A DNA stretch of 16,939 nt from positions 1-16,939 of the forward strand of contig CATZPU010000006.1 in NCBI GenBank assembly GCA_958422845.1. Reading direction: 5' to 3'. Source of the DNA: an uncultured Lachnospiraceae bacterium (GTDB taxonomy: Bacteria > Bacillota > Clostridia > Lachnospirales > Lachnospiraceae). Shown in pieces: positions 16,101 through 16,939 of this stretch (the first letter of the stretch is position 1; each line of letters starts with the position of its first letter). Both the position numbers and the translations under genes were made by a program. The notes beneath the pieces were generated by a model. That model was given only the letters and a program-made list of their open reading frames with translations. It searched no databases and had not been told where the DNA came from.

Positions 16101-16396
16101 GGAAGCACCTCATCCTTTGTCGGACTGCCCGCCGTGTTTGCTGTATAATGCACAGATCCCTGCTCTGTACACGTAGCTTCCACTCTCTGCTCCGTTACTG
16201 TAATGTTTTGTTCGCTGATTACTTCACCGTTTTCATTTACGGTATACTCCGTATAGGTTACTTTTCCATTCGCATCGGTACCCCATACGCCCTTTATACT
16301 TGTCGCACCTTCCGCCGAAGCAACAGATGCAAAGCTGGACACTGTAAGCATAGATGCCAGTACCACTGCCAGTCCTCTTTTAAATTTTGAAATCAT
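13118..16396 (-). CDS. Large secreted protein with about 20 TC...CxxC...GH repeats
   Basis: The 1092-residue protein has a signal peptide (MISKFKRGLA..., likely cut after ASA near residue 28) and a short unique region (about 30-70, GVWGTDANGKVTYTEYTV). About 20 degenerate repeats of roughly 31-50 residues follow, and a basic beta-rich C-terminal domain (994-1092) carries GKITVKKGTKKGTYKVRVKI, as in many clostridial surface proteins. There is no LPXTG motif and no membrane anchor. Each repeat has the pattern (P/A)TCTE.G ... CxxC ... (G/A)H, common in Firmicute secreted proteins but without a function that I know of. Start 16396 follows AAGGAAGG; the in-frame ATG at 16414 lacks a binding site but overlaps the stop of a possible leader ORF. 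Binding or adhesion is a guess. Confidence 0.88.
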   Translation of the reverse strand: MISKFKRGLAVVLASMLTVSSFASVASAEGATSIKGVWGTDANGKVTYTEYTVNENGEVISEQNITVTEQRVEATCTEQGSVHYTANTAGSPTKDEVLPALGHNPGEQQKENEKNADCERPASYDLVVRCTRCYEELSKTTETEGEALGHNWGKAVEEITKNPTCTENGEKTITKTCERCNAQDVQTEAVPATGHNWEVYETVKKATCTEAGLVFVKCTNEGCGAKEEQAVEATGHQNTSVREANRVYPTCTEGGSYDKETYCWDCGQVIATEHVTEEALGHDWKQTGEVIQESTCTEHGYGKLECSRCFETKADKLPLAPHALETREEITKQATCAEEGSKDIIEYCTVCDYENVKETQKIEKLDHELKEKTVVTKEPTCAEEGSEDTIEYCENCDYEKVTKTEKLDKIAHTLEEKEVIVTEPTCTEEGYKNRIEYCTKCDFERLLGRDIIPAAHKWETVKVVTEPTCTETGVGYQECSVCGEKNTTENAEGTVTLDALGHDYETKLVEEKAPTCEDMGYKVTQDCCTRCDDKKAESKEFVSPLGHDWKEEYVSKEPTCTETGLGYFVCARCDAKDTNHVIEKLPHTPEQKEVPGSNTFNGDCTVASEYKVADYCTACNAKIDDTEKTIKVPANKDHTYRAEDVEFVWYEPASGIAIFKCASEGCKHQKKILFAIDLKDENSFVVDKAPTCTEAGEGHYVATVTYKGVTATASTPTQFPIDATGHEAAEPVLEVIKAPTHEEAGLSQWFTYCKHCGEKLAEGEAVAVEPTGHEGAVTTTEVIKAPTCTEEGSYDIVVYCPECDKEISRETMVSEPTGHVWNDPVVENKKPATCTEEGSYETVVYCAACDAEQEGSRESHVIEKIEHTPVTDAAVAATCTKTGLTEGSHCLVCDEVLVAQKVTEKLAHTPVTDGAVAATCTKTGLTEGSHCKVCGEVLKAQKTTDKLAHKAAAPVKELIKEATYTAPGSYNEVVYCADCHAKLSSTAKVIEQLKPQGQKIKVNKETKSKTYKAKSVKKAKKSFRISATAPSGKLTYKKLSGSSRITVGKSGKITVKKGTKKGTYKVRVKIYAPGTAEYKAVNKTITVKVLVK
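13418..16171 (-). repeat. About 20 tandem Cys/His protein repeats
   Basis: Repeats are marked by a PTCTE-like start, a CxxC pair about 9-14 residues on, and a closing GH, AH or PH. Most carry three Cys and one His. Exceptions: the first and fourteenth lack CxxC; the fifteenth has His for the first Cys (PTHEEAG); the twentieth has Tyr (EATYTAPG); the fourth has C-x4-C, as does an extra segment after the thirteenth. The matching DNA on the plus strand shows recurring TGTACATGTCGG. Divergence between most units argues for an old array. Confidence 0.85.
13551..13796 (-). repeat. Two recent 123-bp tandem copies in the repeat array
   Basis: Copies at 13551-13673 and 13674-13796 are much closer to each other than to the rest of the array. 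They share an identical run of about 41 bases starting at 13611 and 13734. They encode near-identical 41-residue units (AATCTKTGLTEGSHC...). This points to a recent duplication and possible copy-number variation. Confidence 0.8.
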
Positions 16397-16410
16397 ACTT
16401 TTCCTTCCTT

Positions 16411-16488
16411 TCATTCAATAACACACGTTACCCTGCCTGTGAAAAGTCTTTGTTTTGTAGGCGCGCGTGTTAAAAATAATCCCATCAT
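16411..16488 (-). CDS. Possible 25-residue leader peptide before the repeat protein
   Basis: ATG at 16488 follows GAGAGGAGGAG by 6 bases, one of the best ribosome binding sites in the window. The peptide begins MMGLFLTRAPTKQRLF and ends CVIE. Its TGA overlaps an in-frame ATG of the large gene as ATGA (16414-16411), and the real start of the large gene follows 15 bases later. This fits a translated leader that couples or tunes expression of the large protein. No run of a single amino acid suggests classical attenuation, and I recognise no homologue. It could be accidental. Confidence 0.4.
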   Translation of the reverse strand: MMGLFLTRAPTKQRLFTGRVTCVIE

Positions 16489-16520
16489 ACACTTCTCCTC
16501 CTCTCAGCTTTCAAAGCTTC

Positions 16521-16529
16521 ACAATAGCA
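16521..16529 (-). promoter_or_regulatory. Weak extended -10 candidate for the repeat protein gene
   Basis: TGC followed by TATTGT on the minus strand, about 33 bases before the leader ORF start. No -35 match is seen, so this is only the best candidate in the gap between the recombinase stop and the leader ORF. Confidence 0.25.
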
Positions 16530-16548
16530 TCGTATGTACTATCATTTT

Positions 16549-16569
16549 CGCAGAGCATCCTACTCTGCG
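16549..16569. terminator. Hairpin after the recombinase gene
   Basis: A 7-bp perfect stem, CGCAGAG / CTCTGCG, with a 7-base loop lies 17 bases after the recombinase stop. No U-tract follows on the minus strand (AAAATGAT), so termination would be weak. A recombination-site role cannot be excluded. Confidence 0.35.
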
Positions 16570-16586
16570 GCGCATCCGTCTCAGGC

Positions 16587-16939
16587 TTACGGAAAACGGG
16601 CACTTTTCTCATGAACGACGGCGTGTTCTGACGGCGCATCGGTCCATACATTATTTAATCGTTCCATATTTTCCCGTTTTAGCCGCATGGAAGAATGAAC
16701 GTAGCAGTCCAATGTAATCTTTGTGGTAGAATGGCCAAGAATCTCCGAAAGACTCTTTATTTCAAAGCCTGCTTCTATGCACCGCATAGCAAAGCTGTGA
16801 CGCAGCGTATGGAAGTGAACGCCCTCCAGACCGCATTCCTTTGTATAGCGCTGTATCCTGTACTGTAATGCGCGCGGTTCGAGATACCGCTCGTGTGTAC
16901 CCGTTAAAATGTACGCCTCAGAATCCTGCACCTGCCATT
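16587..16939 (-). CDS. Tyrosine recombinase/integrase, N-terminus beyond window
   Basis: The frame is open to the window edge, so the start is not seen. The visible 117 residues are the C-terminal catalytic part: FHTLRHSFAMRC holds the HxxR box, LGHSTTKITLDCYVH holds the second conserved His and the nucleophilic Tyr. The first catalytic Arg lies outside. The protein ends about 35 residues after that Tyr. Such enzymes integrate phages or conjugative elements, or invert DNA. The sequence resembles integrases of clostridial mobile elements, but no att repeat or other mobile gene is visible, so the element type and whether it is intact are unknown. Confidence 0.88.
   Translation of the reverse strand, partial: WQVQDSEAYILTGTHERYLEPRALQYRIQRYTKECGLEGVHFHTLRHSFAMRCIEAGFEIKSLSEILGHSTTKITLDCYVHSSMRLKRENMERLNNVWTDAPSEHAVVHEKSARFP

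Noticed and set aside
13418..16171. CRISPR array, because short motifs such as TGTACATGTCGG recur at 90-150 bp
   Set aside because: The spacing is irregular, the repeats are degenerate and in frame, and they lie inside a secreted protein gene.
15500..16390. Second long plus-strand ORF (296 codons) opposite the same gene
   Set aside because: Same cause: repeats keep one antisense frame open. The minus-strand gene has a signal peptide, a binding site and a terminator.

Overview
The window looks like chromosomal DNA from a Gram-positive Clostridia bacterium, most likely a gut Lachnospiraceae relative. The signs are strong AGGAGG-type ribosome binding sites, mid-range GC with AT-rich gene borders, a MecA-type adaptor, a two-subunit iron-sulfur serine dehydratase, a YaaH-like family 18 hydrolase, and a large secreted protein made of TC...CxxC...GH repeats. 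All clear genes except mecA lie on the minus strand. The species cannot be fixed from the sequence alone.

Layout from the left edge. A truncated family 2 glycosyltransferase (1-684) overlaps by 7 bases the end of a PLP-dependent ACC-deaminase/D-cysteine-desulfhydrase-like gene (678-1649), which has its own promoter. A membrane-anchored SH3 plus GH18 protein (1845-3572) follows with a strong terminator, then a small unknown gene (3702-3971). A 390-base gap (3972-4361) carries convergent promoters, a foldable minus-strand RNA, a possible 51-residue hydrophobic peptide and the promoter of mecA (4362-5156, the only clear plus-strand gene). A 120-bp inverted-repeat element separates mecA from an SGNH/DltD-like plus MBOAT pair (5407-8001), a likely cell-surface polymer O-acylation unit. 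Next come an orphan biotin-dependent carboxyltransferase subunit (8068-9657), the sdaAA-sdaAB serine dehydratase genes (9744-11287) and cardiolipin synthase (11344-12927). The right third is one long secreted protein (13118-16396) with about 20 degenerate Cys/His repeats. It is preceded by a possible leader ORF and by the 3' end of a tyrosine recombinase that runs off the window (16587-16939).

Working picture: much of the window concerns the cell envelope (glycosyltransferase, wall-type hydrolase, O-acyltransferase pair, cardiolipin synthase, secreted repeat protein), mixed with central metabolism (serine to pyruvate, acyl-CoA carboxylation or decarboxylation) and one proteolysis adaptor. The most unusual part is 4112-4275. 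There two well-spaced promoters face each other, and the minus-strand product can fold into a hairpin whose C-rich loop and adjoining stem strand are complementary over 16 contiguous positions (one G-U) to the ribosome binding site and start of the GH18 gene about 600 bases away. The same RNA is antisense to the start of the hydrophobic peptide ORF. Both readings are predictions from sequence only.
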